64,000 nucleotides of DNA from Azospirillum rugosum (lineage in GTDB: Bacteria; Pseudomonadota; Alphaproteobacteria; Azospirillales; Azospirillaceae). Below the pieces are notes generated by a model, which was not told where the DNA came from, searched no databases, and saw only the letters and a list, made by a program, of their open reading frames with translations. This document shows, one piece after another, positions 62,857 through 64,000 of this stretch. The first letter of the stretch is position 1. Every line of letters starts with the position of its first letter. The stretch is taken from contig NZ_JAGINP010000031.1 of NCBI RefSeq assembly GCF_017876155.1, positions 1 to 64,000 on the forward strand, read 5' to 3'. The translations under genes were made by a program, and so were the position numbers.

Positions 62857-63585
62857 ATGACAGACGTTGAGACGACCGACGCAAAATCCCCCGGCTACCG
62901 GCCGCGGGACTGGAGCCAGCATCCGCCGTACCTGAGCCCGGAGTATAAGTCCACGGTCCTGCGCTCCCCGCGCAAAGCCCTGATCCCCATGAAGGGCTCC
63001 CTGTCGGAGCTGACCGGGCCGGTGTTTGGGCACGAGAGCCTGGACGCGCTCGACGCCGACCTGACCCGCAACGGCCGCGTCAATGGGGAGCCGCTGGGCG
63101 AGCGCATCATCGTCACCGGCCGGGTCCTGGACGAGGACGGCCGGCCGGTGCCCAACACGCTGCTGGAGGTCTGGCAGGCCAACTCCGTCGGCCGCTACGT
63201 CCACAAATGGGACCAGCACGACGCGCCGCTCGACCCGAACTTCTTCGGGGCGGGCCGCTGCGCGACCGACGAGAACGGGCGCTACCGCTTCCTCAGCGTC
63301 AAGCCGGGCGCCTACCCCTGGCGCAACCACCACAACGCGTGGCGGCCGGCGCACATCCACTTCTCGCTGTTTGGGCCGTCCTTCGTGACGCGGCTGGTCA
63401 CCCAGATGTATTTTCCCGGCGACCCGCTGCTGCCGCTCGACCCCATCTACAACGGCGTGCCGGAGGGAGCGCGGGAGCGGCTGGTGTCCCGCTTCTCCAT
63501 CGACGTGACCGAGCCGGAATGGGCGCTCGGCTACGAGTTCGACATTGTCCTGCGCGGACGCCTTGAAACCCCGATGGAGGGCTGA
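62857..63585 (+). CDS. pcaH: Protocatechuate 3,4-dioxygenase, beta subunit
   Basis: A 242-residue iron(III) dioxygenase subunit. The iron ligands of this family are seen in the GAYPWRN and AWRPAHIHFS regions (Tyr, Tyr, His, His), and LLEVWQANSVGRYVHKWD is typical. It cleaves protocatechuate to 3-carboxymuconate. AGGAGG precedes the ATG. The gene is three bases before pcaG. Confidence 0.95.
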   Translation: MTDVETTDAKSPGYRPRDWSQHPPYLSPEYKSTVLRSPRKALIPMKGSLSELTGPVFGHESLDALDADLTRNGRVNGEPLGERIIVTGRVLDEDGRPVPNTLLEVWQANSVGRYVHKWDQHDAPLDPNFFGAGRCATDENGRYRFLSVKPGAYPWRNHHNAWRPAHIHFSLFGPSFVTRLVTQMYFPGDPLLPLDPIYNGVPEGARERLVSRFSIDVTEPEWALGYEFDIVLRGRLETPMEG

Positions 63586-63588
63586 GCC

Positions 63589-64000
63589 ATGCTGAAGCAG
63601 ACCCCAAGCCAGACCGTCGGCCCCTATTTCGCCTACGCGCTGACCCCGCAGCCCTACGGGCGCGTCGGGCTGGGCAGCGGCACGATGGTGGATCCCGACA
63701 CGCGCGGCGAGCGCATCCGCATCGAGGGTCGCGTCTTCGACGGCACCGGCGCGCCGGTGGTCGACGCGGTGATCGAGCTGTGGCAGGCCAACGCCGCGGG
63801 CCGCTACCGCCACCCCGCGGACACGCGCGATCAGCTGGAACTGGACCCGCACTTCACCGGCTTCGGCCGCACGGGAACGGACGGGCAGGGCCTGTACTGG
63901 TTCGACACGGTCAAGCCGGGCGCGCTGGGCGACGGGCAGGCGCCGCACGTCAACGTGACCGTGCTGGCGCGCGGGATGCTGTCCCACGCCTTCACGCGCC
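63589..64000 (+). CDS. pcaG: Protocatechuate 3,4-dioxygenase, alpha subunit (cut by window end)
   Basis: The first 137 codons are present: MLKQTPSQTVGPYFAYALTP, then VIELWQANAAGRYRHPADTR and YWFDTVKPG. This matches the alpha subunit, which partners PcaH but carries no iron. The missing part should be about 60-70 residues. It is the last pca gene seen. Confidence 0.92.
   Translation, partial: MLKQTPSQTVGPYFAYALTPQPYGRVGLGSGTMVDPDTRGERIRIEGRVFDGTGAPVVDAVIELWQANAAGRYRHPADTRDQLELDPHFTGFGRTGTDGQGLYWFDTVKPGALGDGQAPHVNVTVLARGMLSHAFTR

Noticed and set aside
61267..63987. A 906-codon minus-strand frame opposite pcaB, pcaH and pcaG
   Set aside because: It lies antisense to well-supported genes, crosses a palindromic repeat and has no recognisable domains.

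Overview
The window is a high-GC chromosome or chromid segment of an alphaproteobacterium. The gene set (acetoin dehydrogenase with a sigma-54 activator, an IclR-linked beta-ketoadipate cluster, a FixJ-type two-component system, a nitrile hydratase-like operon, T1SS-style secreted enzymes without signal peptides) and several families of pyrimidine-rich extragenic palindromes fit Azospirillum or a close relative in the Rhodospirillales. The taxonomic call is inference; no rRNA or tRNA lies in the window.

Layout. 1-3472 (minus): cysE and a modular GH5 cellulase. 3793-8402 (plus): two PPOX-type split-barrel proteins (the second fused to GAF), a hemerythrin-like protein and an orphan TPP-dependent 2-oxoacid dehydrogenase E1 alpha/beta pair. 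8628-9847: a complete ISAs1-family insertion sequence sitting inside a palindromic repeat. 10589-20408: an IclR regulator divergent from a peptide-type ABC transporter operon that also encodes N-acyl-D-amino-acid deacylase, RidA and a D-serine dehydratase/D-threonine aldolase-like enzyme, together a D-amino-acid scavenging unit. 20520-24354 (minus): tkt-gnd-rpiA of the pentose phosphate pathway. 24415-29453 (minus): AraC regulator, serine hydrolase, flavoprotein disulfide reductase and a soluble PAS-PAS chemoreceptor. 29754-34144 (plus): hybrid-free PAS histidine kinase, FixJ-type regulator, CheY-like protein and a cNMP-binding EAL phosphodiesterase.

34463-38725 (plus): OsmC, a three-gene split nitrile hydratase/thiocyanate hydrolase-like enzyme, a DUF302 protein, a cysteine amidohydrolase and an AcuI-type reductase, followed by convergent gntR. 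39858-42409: a serralysin-like protease divergent from a Crp/Fnr regulator. 42551-49057 (minus): acoXABC and acoR with a clear sigma-54 promoter.

49317-64000: aromatic acid catabolism. pobA makes protocatechuate; an ABC transporter of the branched-chain amino acid type probably imports aromatic acids; an IclR regulator sits divergent to pcaIJF-pcaDCB-pcaHG, which takes protocatechuate to succinyl-CoA and acetyl-CoA. pcaG is cut by the window end.

Across the window four families of hairpin-forming intergenic repeats (called A-D here) have different placements: family C lies only between convergent genes, while B and D lie inside operons, twice directly after the binding-protein gene of an ABC transporter.
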